Assembly (NCBI RefSeq): GCF_024347375.1 | Contig: NZ_AP025470.1 | Coordinates: 2,728,001-2,792,000 of the forward strand | Direction: 5' to 3' | From: Vibrio coralliirubri | GTDB taxonomy: Bacteria; Pseudomonadota; Gammaproteobacteria; Enterobacterales; Vibrionaceae | Length of the DNA: 64,000 bases | Shown: in pieces, positions 46,947 through 55,330 of the stretch | Position numbering within the stretch: position 1 is the stretch's first letter | How the letters are laid out: every line of letters starts with the position of its first letter | Notes under the pieces: generated by a model | The model's database searches: none | What the model saw: the letters and a program-made list of their open reading frames with translations, nothing else | Told to the model about the DNA's origin: nothing | Translations under genes and position numbers: made by a program

Positions 46947-47713
46947 GCAAAGTAGACCAATATTGGCGAGTGTTCGCGACAGGGCTGTGCTTTACCATCT
47001 TTGGTTTTGGTGGCTTAGTATTGAGCTTCTTAATCTTACCCACTATCGCGCTAACGACTCCCAATACCATTAAAAGAGAGCTTAAAGCACAGCGATTGAT
47101 TCGCTTCTCATTCAACGCCTTTTGCCAAATCATGAAGTTCACCGGCGCGATTGATTACCGAATTGATGGCGCGGATCTATTACGTGAAGATCGTAACTGC
47201 ATCATCGTCGCTAATCACCCTAGCTTGATCGACTATGTGCTGATCGCTTCTCAACTTCCTCAATGTGATTGCCTCGTTAAGGCCGCTATTTGGGAAAACC
47301 CTTTCATGAAAAGGATTGTCAAAGCGGCGGGTTATATACCGAACCAAGCCCCTGACGATCTTTTAGAGCGCTGTGAAGAACGTTTCTCACGTGGCAATGT
47401 GCTGCTGGTTTTTCCCGAAGGAACTCGCACAACGCCCGGAATTGAACCATCCTTACAACGTGGGGCGGCGCAAATCGCCACTCGAACACAAACCGATTTA
47501 CGCGTGATTCATATTACGGTTTCTCCGACATTCTTAACGAAAGAGAAAAAATGGTATCAAGTTCCTGCGACGAAACCCTTTTTTCATATCGCGGTGAAAG
47601 GTAAAATAGAAGTCGCACCATTTATTGAGCATTCAAATAACTTAACTTCGGCAGCAAGGCGCCTTAATCATCACCTTGCACACTCTATTTTCCCTTCCGA
47701 AGAAAGCATTTAG
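46943..47713 (+). CDS. apeD: ApeD, lysophospholipid-type acyltransferase
   Basis: 256 aa from the ATG at 46943, which overlaps the apeC stop (ATGA). An N-terminal membrane segment (about 15-37) is followed by the PlsC-type motifs NHPSLID (HX4D), FPEGTRTTPG and a C-terminal amphipathic part. The family transfers acyl groups from ACP or CoA to lysolipids. In APE clusters it is thought to help attach the polyene to a lipid anchor; the acceptor is not evident from sequence. Confidence 0.92.
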   Translation: MSKVDQYWRVFATGLCFTIFGFGGLVLSFLILPTIALTTPNTIKRELKAQRLIRFSFNAFCQIMKFTGAIDYRIDGADLLREDRNCIIVANHPSLIDYVLIASQLPQCDCLVKAAIWENPFMKRIVKAAGYIPNQAPDDLLERCEERFSRGNVLLVFPEGTRTTPGIEPSLQRGAAQIATRTQTDLRVIHITVSPTFLTKEKKWYQVPATKPFFHIAVKGKIEVAPFIEHSNNLTSAARRLNHHLAHSIFPSEESI

Positions 47714-47818
47714 CTCATCAATAAAGCAACTGGCGATATCAGCATTTCGAAAATACATCGCATAATGTAGAATCGCCCCCTTAAAGCAGCATTCAGATAA
47801 AGCATTAAGTAGGCCAAA

Positions 47819-48079
47819 GTGGAAACATTACACAACGAACTGAAACAACTGATCATCGACGCATTGAACCTTGAAGACATGAATATTGATGAGATTGAAA
47901 CGGAAGCTCCACTATTTGGTGATGGACTTGGATTAGACTCTATTGATGCGCTAGAGCTTGGTCTTGCTATCAAGAAGAAGTACAACATTGTTATCGATGC
48001 CGACGATTCAAACACTCGCCAGCACTTTGCATCCGTTGAAAACCTAGCAAACTACATCTCATCTCAAACGAACAACTAG
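47819..48079 (+). CDS. apeE: ApeE, acyl carrier protein
   Basis: 86 aa starting at a GTG. The phosphopantetheine attachment site is Ser41 in GLGLDSIDALEL. It is acidic with four helices, the normal ACP form. It carries starter or growing polyene. A 105-base gap precedes it. No phosphopantetheinyl transferase is encoded in this window, so activation must come from elsewhere in the genome. Confidence 0.95.
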   Translation: METLHNELKQLIIDALNLEDMNIDEIETEAPLFGDGLGLDSIDALELGLAIKKKYNIVIDADDSNTRQHFASVENLANYISSQTNN

Positions 48080-48089
48080 ACAGATCTTT

Positions 48090-48347
48090 ATGACACAAGC
48101 TAACCAACAAGAAGTATACAACCAGGTTAAAGATGCGCTGATTGAGCTGTTCGAGCTTGATGCTGAAGATATCACGCCTGAAGCACACCTTTATCTTGAT
48201 CTAGACCTAGACAGCATTGATGCGGTTGATTTGGTCGTTCACCTACAGAACGTAACAGGTAAGAAGATCAAACCTGAAGAGTTCAAAGCAGTACGCACCG
48301 TTAATGACGTTGTAGAGTCTGTGGTTGAACTATTGAAGGACGCATAA
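48090..48347 (+). CDS. apeF: ApeF, acyl carrier protein
   Basis: 85 aa with the attachment site Ser42 in LDLDLDSIDAVDL. Two adjacent ACPs are characteristic of APE clusters, and the in vitro work on Xenorhabdus used both. It lies ten bases after apeE, and its stop codon overlaps the apeG start (TAATG). Confidence 0.95.
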   Translation: MTQANQQEVYNQVKDALIELFELDAEDITPEAHLYLDLDLDSIDAVDLVVHLQNVTGKKIKPEEFKAVRTVNDVVESVVELLKDA

Positions 48348-48904
48348 TGCGTCCTCTGCTGACTTTACTGTCGGCAATCATACTTTTCACTTATCCAATA
48401 GCGGTTTACTTTGGACTCAACAAGTTTGGCCTACAAACCGTTGGTATCGTCTTGGCCGTTATCTTTGCTGTCCGTATTTTTACTGGCGGTCAGGCTAAAA
48501 TCAAAGAGCTAAAACACCTAGCTTGGATCAGTGGTAGTGCCGGTATTGTTCTGCTGGCATTAGGATTAACCTTCAAGCAGCATGGCTGGTTAACCTATTA
48601 CCCCGTCATCGTTAACGTTTGTATGTTGGTTGTGTTCGCTTCAAGCCTTTGGCAACCGCAAACGATTATCGAGCGTCTTGCTCGACTCCAAGAGCCTGAA
48701 CTTCCGCAAAGTGGCGTTGATTACACACGAAAAGTCACCAAAGTTTGGTGCTTGTTCTTTGTTATCAATGGCTCTATTGCCCTTTACACCTGCTTCCAAC
48801 CTCTTGAGATATGGACCCTATACAATGGCTTACTCAGCTATTTATTCGCAGGGTTACTCTTTGCAGGAGAGTGGATAGTAAGACAGCGCATTCGTCAGAG
48901 TTAA
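48347..48904 (+). CDS. apeG: ApeG, APE cluster membrane protein
   Basis: 185 aa with about five hydrophobic segments (first at 3-23, last near 160-178) and no catalytic motif I can see. Similar small integral membrane proteins sit at this place in APE clusters, between the ACPs and the ligase. Its role is unknown; membrane anchoring of the synthase is a guess. It is translationally coupled to apeF. Confidence 0.88.
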   Translation: MRPLLTLLSAIILFTYPIAVYFGLNKFGLQTVGIVLAVIFAVRIFTGGQAKIKELKHLAWISGSAGIVLLALGLTFKQHGWLTYYPVIVNVCMLVVFASSLWQPQTIIERLARLQEPELPQSGVDYTRKVTKVWCLFFVINGSIALYTCFQPLEIWTLYNGLLSYLFAGLLFAGEWIVRQRIRQS

Positions 48905-48910
48905 ATTGTT

Positions 48911-50299
48911 ATGACACAAACCGTATCTTACATCTCGTTATCTGAGCTTCTCAGTCAAACAAGATCCCCTGAATCGATTGTCTGCTTTGACGACAATAGC
49001 GAGATTACGTGGCAAACATTTAACGCCGACTTATCTCAACTCGTGCACCTTTTATGTTCATCCCCTTTTCAACGAGTTGCGATTTGCACCCAAGACAGCT
49101 ACCTATTTTCGGTGGCCTTTTTAGCGTGTGCAGTCAGCCACAAACACATCATATTGCCCGGTAACTATCAACCTTGTGCGCTTGCCGAGCTAAGTGAACA
49201 TTTTGACTGTCTGCTAGTTGATGACTCGATTGGTGAAGTTGAGGTTAGTGACGTTCTCAATATCCAAAACTTATTGGACTCAAGCACCTCGTCAAAACAA
49301 CCTCTAATCGATAATCTTGCGACCATTGATTTGGCTGAAATCCATTTGACCTTGTTTACGTCAGGTTCAAGCGGCACACCCAAGGCAATCAGTAAAACAT
49401 TAGAACACCTTGATATTGAAACGGCTCAGCTAGATAAGAACTGGGGCGAGTTAATCAACGGTAATCAAGTTCACAGCACAGTTTCGCACCAACATATTTA
49501 TGGTTTGTTATTTCGAATCTTATGGCCTCTATGCTCTGCTGTTCCATTTGCTCGAAACAACCTTGAGTACCCAGAACAGATCTTGTCTCACGCCAATAAA
49601 AACTGTGTGCTGATCAGCAGCCCTGCTCTGCTCAAACGATTAAAGCACGAAACAAAATCGGCACAGCTTGCTGGTGTGTTCTCTTCTGGTGGCCCATTGC
49701 CAACCGAATCGGCTCACCAATCGCGTAGCCTGCTTGGTCATTTACCAATCGAGGTCTTTGGCAGCACAGAAACCGGCGGCATCGCTTTTCGTCAGCAAGA
49801 GAGCGCTCAAACACCTTGGCAACTTTTTGACTGTATTGAGGCTAGTCTCAACAGTGAGAATTGCATTAAGTTATTGTCGCCGTACATCGACAAAAACATC
49901 TGGTATCAAACCGCCGATGAGTGCGAAATGGTCTCGGATAATCAATTCATATTGAAAGGCCGAACCGACCGAGTGATCAAGATAGAAGAAAAACGAGTAT
50001 CACTGGTTGAAGTCGAAAAGCGACTAGAGCAACTGCCTTGGATAAGTGAATGCGTGGTGATTCCATTTGAAGAGCCTGAACGCTTAATCTTGGCGTCGGT
50101 TTTGGTATTATCAGACGAAGGCCAAGCGACACTCGCTAGCATGAGCAGAGGCAAGTTCTGGTTGATGCTGCGTTCAGAACTCAGAAAATGGTTAGAGCCA
50201 ATCGCCATCCCGAGAAAGTATCGTGTGGTTGATGAGATTCCTCTCAACAGCCAAGGTAAGCGATTAACTTCTCAAATCGAGCAACTCGTAAAATCATAG
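48911..50299 (+). CDS. apeH: ApeH, AMP-dependent acyl-ACP ligase
   Basis: 462 aa of the ANL superfamily. The phosphate-loop A3 motif TSGSSGTPK is at 150-158, VFGSTETGG is the A5 motif, and LKGRTDRVIKIEEKRVSLVEVEKRL the hinge and A8 region. It should activate the aromatic starter acid with ATP and load it on ApeE or ApeF. With an ammonia-lyase in the same operon the likely substrate is a cinnamate-type acid such as 4-coumarate, not 4-hydroxybenzoate; this is an inference. Confidence 0.93.
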   Translation: MTQTVSYISLSELLSQTRSPESIVCFDDNSEITWQTFNADLSQLVHLLCSSPFQRVAICTQDSYLFSVAFLACAVSHKHIILPGNYQPCALAELSEHFDCLLVDDSIGEVEVSDVLNIQNLLDSSTSSKQPLIDNLATIDLAEIHLTLFTSGSSGTPKAISKTLEHLDIETAQLDKNWGELINGNQVHSTVSHQHIYGLLFRILWPLCSAVPFARNNLEYPEQILSHANKNCVLISSPALLKRLKHETKSAQLAGVFSSGGPLPTESAHQSRSLLGHLPIEVFGSTETGGIAFRQQESAQTPWQLFDCIEASLNSENCIKLLSPYIDKNIWYQTADECEMVSDNQFILKGRTDRVIKIEEKRVSLVEVEKRLEQLPWISECVVIPFEEPERLILASVLVLSDEGQATLASMSRGKFWLMLRSELRKWLEPIAIPRKYRVVDEIPLNSQGKRLTSQIEQLVKS

Positions 50300-50388
50300 A
50301 AATCGCTTATCGTGTTTTACACTGAGTTTATCTTTTTATATTTTTGTCAGAACACCCATTTTCAGCCCAAGGATTCTAAGCACACGCT

Positions 50389-50751
50389 ATGGATAAGAGA
50401 AAGCCAAACATCATTGCTGTTGACACTGCAGAGAATGAATCGACCCTGACACTCCATGTTACCGGAGACATCACCGATTTTAAGGGGCACTTCAAGAGCT
50501 TCCCTATTCTTCCGGGTGTTACACAGATTGATTGGGCGCTTTACTATGCAGTCCAAGAGCTTAATGTCCCTGGTTGCTTTAAAGGCATGGAGGTCATCAA
50601 ATTCCAAGAGCCTATCCTGCCCGACTCGACCATTCAGCTATCACTCAAGTGGGACGCCGACAAAGATAAGTTAAACTTCAGCTACACCTCGAACAACGGC
50701 GAACAAACTCACTCTTCAGGCAAAATGAAGCTGGGAGAGAAAAGTGAATAG
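50389..50751 (+). CDS. apeI: ApeI, hot-dog dehydratase subunit
   Basis: 120 aa FabA/FabZ-type hot-dog protein. The motif FKGHFKSFPILPGVTQIDW holds the catalytic His34. It dehydrates 3-hydroxyacyl-ACP intermediates; in Xenorhabdus ApeI works as a pair with ApeP. The stop overlaps the GTG start of apeJ by eight bases. A 89-base gap separates it from apeH, without a terminator. Confidence 0.93.
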   Translation: MDKRKPNIIAVDTAENESTLTLHVTGDITDFKGHFKSFPILPGVTQIDWALYYAVQELNVPGCFKGMEVIKFQEPILPDSTIQLSLKWDADKDKLNFSYTSNNGEQTHSSGKMKLGEKSE

Positions 50752-52549
50752 CACTCCAGTCGAGGCTAATTCTCAACACCAAACCAAAGAAAGCAGCTAC
50801 AACGCCTGCTTCCTGATTCCGTGCTTTAACCATGGCGCAACCATGCCCGCGGTGGTCTCATCACTTCTTAATTTCGAACTTCCGATCATTATTGTTGATG
50901 ATGGCAGTGAACTCGAGACCAAACAGTTTCTGACTCCCCTTGCCGATAGTCCAAGCGTGACTTTGGTGACGCTTGAACAGAACCAAGGCAAAGGTGGCGC
51001 AGTAAAGGCTGGTATCAAGCGAGCACAAGAGCTCGGCTTTAGTCATGCCATCCAGATTGATGCTGACGGCCAACACGACCTTGAAGCACTACCCGCATTA
51101 ATCCAAGCTTCGCAAAATAAACCTCAGCGCTTGATATCAGGTCAGCCTGTTTATGACGAGAGCGTGCCCAAGGCAAGGCTCTACGGGCGCTACGCGACAC
51201 ACATTTGGGTATGGATAGAAACCCTATCTCTATCAATTAAAGACAGCATGTGTGGCTTTAGAGCGTATCCAATCGATAAGACGCAAACCGTATTGAATAA
51301 ATACGATGTCGGTTCGAGAATGGACTTCGATATCGAGATTCTGGTTCGACTGTATTGGGAAGGCTGCGACATCGACTTCGTTGAAACTCGCGTTATCTAC
51401 CCTGAAAACGGCATCTCTCATTTCGATGCGCTGTGGGACAACGTAAAAATCAGCTGGATGCACACGCGATTGTTCTTTGGCATGTTGCCAAGAGCACCAA
51501 AGCTGATTGCTCGCCATTTCAAATCAACGTCTGCTGAAGATGGTCAAAACCAAGATTCCCGGGCTGGATCAAACAACAACGAGTCAGAACAGCCTCATTG
51601 GTCCCGTACTCAAGAACGCGGTACCGTACTTGGCATCAAGCTGTTACTAGCCATTTACACCCTGTTAGGTCGCGGTGTATTCAACCTGATTTTGCGTGGT
51701 GTGATGCGTTACTACCACCTAACGGGCAAGCGCGCGCGAAACGCTTCTGAACAATACTTATTTCAATTGAAAGCCTATGCGGAACAGCAAAATATCGAGT
51801 TACCCACCGAGCTAACCAGCTATAACCATCTGCTTTCGTTTGGCCATACCATGTTAGATAAACTGGCGGCATGGAAAGGTGATTTCTCGGCAGATAACCT
51901 GACGATTCATGGCCAAGACCAATTCGAGAGCATGGTTGCAAATAAGCAAGGTGTGCTAATCCTTGGATCTCACCTTGGTAATATTGAACTATGCCGAGCT
52001 TTGGGTCGCAGACACTCGAACATCAAAATCAATGCTCTGGTTTTTACAGAACACGCCGAACGTTTTAATTCGGTGATGAAAGCGGTTAACCCGCAGTCTG
52101 ATTTAAACCTGATTCAGGTAACTTCAATGGGGCCTGATACCGCTATCTTGTTGCAACAGAAGTTGGAGCAAGGCGAGTGGATTGTGATTGTTGGCGATAG
52201 AACCTCCACCAGCAAAGAGAGTCGCTCGGTATGGGCTGAGTTCTTGGGTAAGGAAGCGCCCTTCCCTCAAGGGCCATTTATGTTAGCTTCGGTTCTCAAA
52301 GCGCCAGTATTTCTATTATTTGGGTTACGTGACGATTCACAATCCAAGCCGCATTTTAATGTCTATTTCGAGCATTTTAGCGACAAGATAGAACTACCAA
52401 GAAAGACTCGCGAACAATCTTTACAGCAAGTCGTGCAGAAATACGCAGACCGACTTCAGCACTACACACTGAAAGCACCGCTTCAGTGGTACAACTTTTT
52501 TAATTTTTGGACATTGAGCAAGCACCATGACGAAAAAGAATCCAAATAG
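50744..52549 (+). CDS. apeJ: ApeJ, glycosyltransferase 2/lipid A-type acyltransferase fusion
   Basis: 601 aa starting at GTG. The N-terminal domain (about 20-240) is a GT2 glycosyltransferase with IVDDGS, the DADGQHD metal motif and a SMCGFRAYP region. The C-terminal domain (about 295-600) is LpxL/HtrB-like with GSHLGNIE (HX4E) and VGDRTS. The fusion is typical of APE clusters and probably makes the glycan-lipid anchor of the pigment. It overlaps apeI and the ammonia-lyase gene. Confidence 0.93.
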   Translation: MNSTPVEANSQHQTKESSYNACFLIPCFNHGATMPAVVSSLLNFELPIIIVDDGSELETKQFLTPLADSPSVTLVTLEQNQGKGGAVKAGIKRAQELGFSHAIQIDADGQHDLEALPALIQASQNKPQRLISGQPVYDESVPKARLYGRYATHIWVWIETLSLSIKDSMCGFRAYPIDKTQTVLNKYDVGSRMDFDIEILVRLYWEGCDIDFVETRVIYPENGISHFDALWDNVKISWMHTRLFFGMLPRAPKLIARHFKSTSAEDGQNQDSRAGSNNNESEQPHWSRTQERGTVLGIKLLLAIYTLLGRGVFNLILRGVMRYYHLTGKRARNASEQYLFQLKAYAEQQNIELPTELTSYNHLLSFGHTMLDKLAAWKGDFSADNLTIHGQDQFESMVANKQGVLILGSHLGNIELCRALGRRHSNIKINALVFTEHAERFNSVMKAVNPQSDLNLIQVTSMGPDTAILLQQKLEQGEWIVIVGDRTSTSKESRSVWAEFLGKEAPFPQGPFMLASVLKAPVFLLFGLRDDSQSKPHFNVYFEHFSDKIELPRKTREQSLQQVVQKYADRLQHYTLKAPLQWYNFFNFWTLSKHHDEKESK

Positions 52550-54074
52550 CATCACCTTTGGTGCCGAACGCCTCACGATTGATGATGTTGTCGCTATCTC
52601 ACAAGGCGCAAAAGCCTCGATGAACTCAAGTGAAGCATTCACATCTAAGATCGACCGTGGTGTCGCTTTCTTAGAACGCCTACTAAAAGAAGAAGGCGTA
52701 ATTTATGGTGTAACAACGGGCTACGGTGATTCATGTACCGTTGCGATTCCATCAAACCTTGTTGATGAATTACCACTGCATCTAACACGCTTCCACGGTT
52801 GTGGCTTAGGTGAAATACTGTCTCACGAACAAGCTCGCGCAGTCCTTGCAACACGTCTGTGCTCGCTGTCACAAGGTGTTTCTGGTGTTACTCATGATTT
52901 GCTCAACCAAATCGTTACTCTGATTAACCAAGACATATCACCGCGTATTCCTCAAGAAGGCTCTGTCGGTGCCAGTGGCGACTTAACGCCTCTCTCTTAC
53001 TTGGCTGCAGCCCTAATCGGCGAGCGCGATGTTATTTACAAAGGCGAAGTTCGCCCAACCAGTGACGTCTACAAAGAATTAGGCATTAGCCCTATCAAGC
53101 TTAAGCCAAAAGAAGGCTTGGCATTAATGAATGGCACGTCAGTAATGACGGCTTTGGCTTGTATCGCCTACAAGCGTGCGGAATACCTAGCTCAGCTATC
53201 AACTAAGATCACCGCAATGGTATCTGTGGGTATGCACGGCAATGATTTTCACTTCGATGAAGCGCTGTTTGCAGTGAAGCCTCATCCGGGTCAACAGCAA
53301 GTTGCTGCATGGCTACGTGATGACTTACAAGCGGATCGCCCGCCACGCAACAGTGATCGCCTACAAGATCGTTACTCTCTGCGTTGTGCTCCACATGTGA
53401 TTGGTGTGGTTCAAGACTCACTACCTTGGCTACGCCAAATGATTGAGAACGAGCTAAACAGTGCTAACGATAACCCAATTATCGATGGCGACAATGAGCG
53501 CGTACTACACGGTGGACACTTCTACGGTGGCCATATCGCAATGGCAATGGATACACTAAAAACAGCGGTAGCCAACCTTGCAGACCTGCTTGATCGCCAA
53601 ATGGCGCAGTTGATGGATTACAAGTTCAACAACGGCTTACCATTTAACCTAACGGGCGCTGAAGGCGAACGTAAACCGATTAACCACGGCTTTAAAGCAG
53701 TACAGATTGGCGTTTCAGCTTGGACAGCAGAGGCATTGAAACACACTATGCCAGCAAGCGTGTTCTCTCGTTCAACAGAGTGTCACAACCAAGACAAAGT
53801 CAGCATGGGCACCATTGCGGCTCGCGACTGCTTACGTGTTCTTGAACTGACAGAACAAGTTGCGGCTGCGTCACTACTTGCTGGTACACAAGCACTTGAG
53901 CTTCGTAAACGCCACAATGAGCTTGATGAGCACCACATGAGTGAGAACCTAAAGCATATTCGCGACGAAGTGCTTAAAGAGTTTGAATTTATCGTTGAAG
54001 ATCGACCACTTGAAGGCGATCTACGTCACTTCATTGCTCGTATTCAAAGTCAGCACTGGTCACTTTACTCATAA
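52527..54074 (+). CDS. MIO-type aromatic amino acid ammonia-lyase, APE cluster
   Basis: 515 aa, of histidine/phenylalanine/tyrosine ammonia-lyase length. Ala149-Ser150-Gly151 (GSVGASGDLTPLSYL) forms the MIO cofactor, and Tyr60 (YGVTTGYG) is the catalytic Tyr region. The selectivity pair, at RFHGCG, is Phe89-His90, unlike the SH of typical HutH. A tyrosine (or phenylalanine) ammonia-lyase making an aryl acrylate starter is therefore more likely than histidine degradation, and no hut genes are nearby. It overlaps apeJ by 23 bases, so it is part of the operon. Confidence 0.93.
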   Translation: MTKKNPNSITFGAERLTIDDVVAISQGAKASMNSSEAFTSKIDRGVAFLERLLKEEGVIYGVTTGYGDSCTVAIPSNLVDELPLHLTRFHGCGLGEILSHEQARAVLATRLCSLSQGVSGVTHDLLNQIVTLINQDISPRIPQEGSVGASGDLTPLSYLAAALIGERDVIYKGEVRPTSDVYKELGISPIKLKPKEGLALMNGTSVMTALACIAYKRAEYLAQLSTKITAMVSVGMHGNDFHFDEALFAVKPHPGQQQVAAWLRDDLQADRPPRNSDRLQDRYSLRCAPHVIGVVQDSLPWLRQMIENELNSANDNPIIDGDNERVLHGGHFYGGHIAMAMDTLKTAVANLADLLDRQMAQLMDYKFNNGLPFNLTGAEGERKPINHGFKAVQIGVSAWTAEALKHTMPASVFSRSTECHNQDKVSMGTIAARDCLRVLELTEQVAAASLLAGTQALELRKRHNELDEHHMSENLKHIRDEVLKEFEFIVEDRPLEGDLRHFIARIQSQHWSLYS

Positions 54075-54129
54075 AGTAGCTAACTTCATAAAGTAGCCAC
54101 CCTTTACGCAATATTGTTGAGAGCGATTT

Positions 54130-54657
54130 ATGTCTGAAATTATTCATCCATTACAATCTGAGGTGACGCTTATCACCTCATTCCAAGATGCCGATCCGAT
54201 GGGCGTGATCTATCACGGCAACTACTTCCGATTTTTTGAAGAAGTTAGGTGCATCATGATGGATAAGATTGAGTACAACTACCATGAGATGAAGGATTCA
54301 GGCTACATGTGGCCGATCATCGACACGCGTGTAAAGTACGTTAAGGCGATACCGTTTAATCACAAGATTAAGGTCACGGCGAAGCTCACCGAGTGGGAAA
54401 ACCGCCTGCGCGTCGATTATGAAATTCATGATGCCCTAACCGGTGCTCGTATGACGCGCGCCCACACCATGCAGGTTGCAGTGACTATTGAAGAGCAAGA
54501 GATGTGCTTCGCTTCGCCGAAAGTGTTTACCGATAAAGTCGAGCACTGGCATCAATTTGGCTGCTTATCCCAATCAACTGAGCAGCAGCCAAGCGACCAA
54601 CAATCCGGCCCATCTCAAGTACCTAACACACAGCAGGTGAAACATGAATCTGTTTAA
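54130..54657 (+). CDS. apeK: ApeK, hot-dog thioesterase
   Basis: 175 aa 4-hydroxybenzoyl-CoA-thioesterase-type protein. The motif DADPMGVIYHGNYFRFFEEVR (about 20-40) holds the catalytic Asp region. A Gln/Ser/Pro-rich tail of about 35 residues follows the domain and looks disordered. It probably releases or proofreads ACP-bound intermediates. It overlaps apeL by 14 bases. Confidence 0.92.
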   Translation: MSEIIHPLQSEVTLITSFQDADPMGVIYHGNYFRFFEEVRCIMMDKIEYNYHEMKDSGYMWPIIDTRVKYVKAIPFNHKIKVTAKLTEWENRLRVDYEIHDALTGARMTRAHTMQVAVTIEEQEMCFASPKVFTDKVEHWHQFGCLSQSTEQQPSDQQSGPSQVPNTQQVKHESV

Positions 54658-55330
54658 GCGCGGACGTAAGCAAATCAGCATCGCACTACTAGGTCTTGCC
54701 TCTGTGATGGCGAGTAGCTTTATTATTGCTAACGAGAATTCAGCAACCGTCGGCTCTATTTCAGATCTGCAAACAGTATTAAGCGCAAACAACATAGTGC
54801 GTGGTGAGTTCACTCAAACGCGCAACATGGAAATGTTCGCCCAACCTCTAACATCACAAGGTACTTTCCTGTTAGATAAGTCGAACGGTTTGCTTTGGAC
54901 ACAAGCTACCCCCTTTCCTGTGAGCTTGGTGCTCACAGATAACAAACTGAGCCAAAGGTTTGCCGATCAACCCGCTAAAATCATTACCGATAAAGAAAAC
55001 CCAATGGCGTTTTATTTCAGCCATATCTTCTTATCGGTGTTTCATGGGGACACGCAAAAACTTCAGGAACAGTTCGCACTCGATTTTGAGCCAGCAACTG
55101 TCACAAGCTCTGATGAAAATACAGAGAATAAGTCTTGGACACTGACTCTAAAGCCTAAAAGTGCACCGATGAACGCGGTATTTGAAGCCATTACGCTGCA
55201 AGGTAAAAATGATATTGAACGCATTGAATTGAGAGAGATTCGTGGAGACAGCACGGTGATCGAATTTAGTCAGTTAAGCCATCTACCGGAAGTATTATCA
55301 GATGCTGAAGCGCAACAATTCCAACTCTAG
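54644..55330 (+). CDS. apeL: ApeL, LolA-like periplasmic carrier
   Basis: 228 aa. A signal peptide (about 1-30, hydrophobic core IALLGLASVMASSFIIA) is followed by a LolA-like domain with GEFTQTRNMEMFAQPLTSQGTFLLDKSNGLLW. LolA carries lipoproteins across the periplasm; this paralogue probably carries the lipid-linked polyene or an intermediate. It overlaps apeM by 29 bases. Confidence 0.92.
   Translation: MNLFKRGRKQISIALLGLASVMASSFIIANENSATVGSISDLQTVLSANNIVRGEFTQTRNMEMFAQPLTSQGTFLLDKSNGLLWTQATPFPVSLVLTDNKLSQRFADQPAKIITDKENPMAFYFSHIFLSVFHGDTQKLQEQFALDFEPATVTSSDENTENKSWTLTLKPKSAPMNAVFEAITLQGKNDIERIELREIRGDSTVIEFSQLSHLPEVLSDAEAQQFQL

Noticed and set aside
52527..54074. Histidine degradation gene hutH
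   Set aside because: The selectivity residues differ from HutH, no other hut genes are near, and the gene overlaps apeJ.
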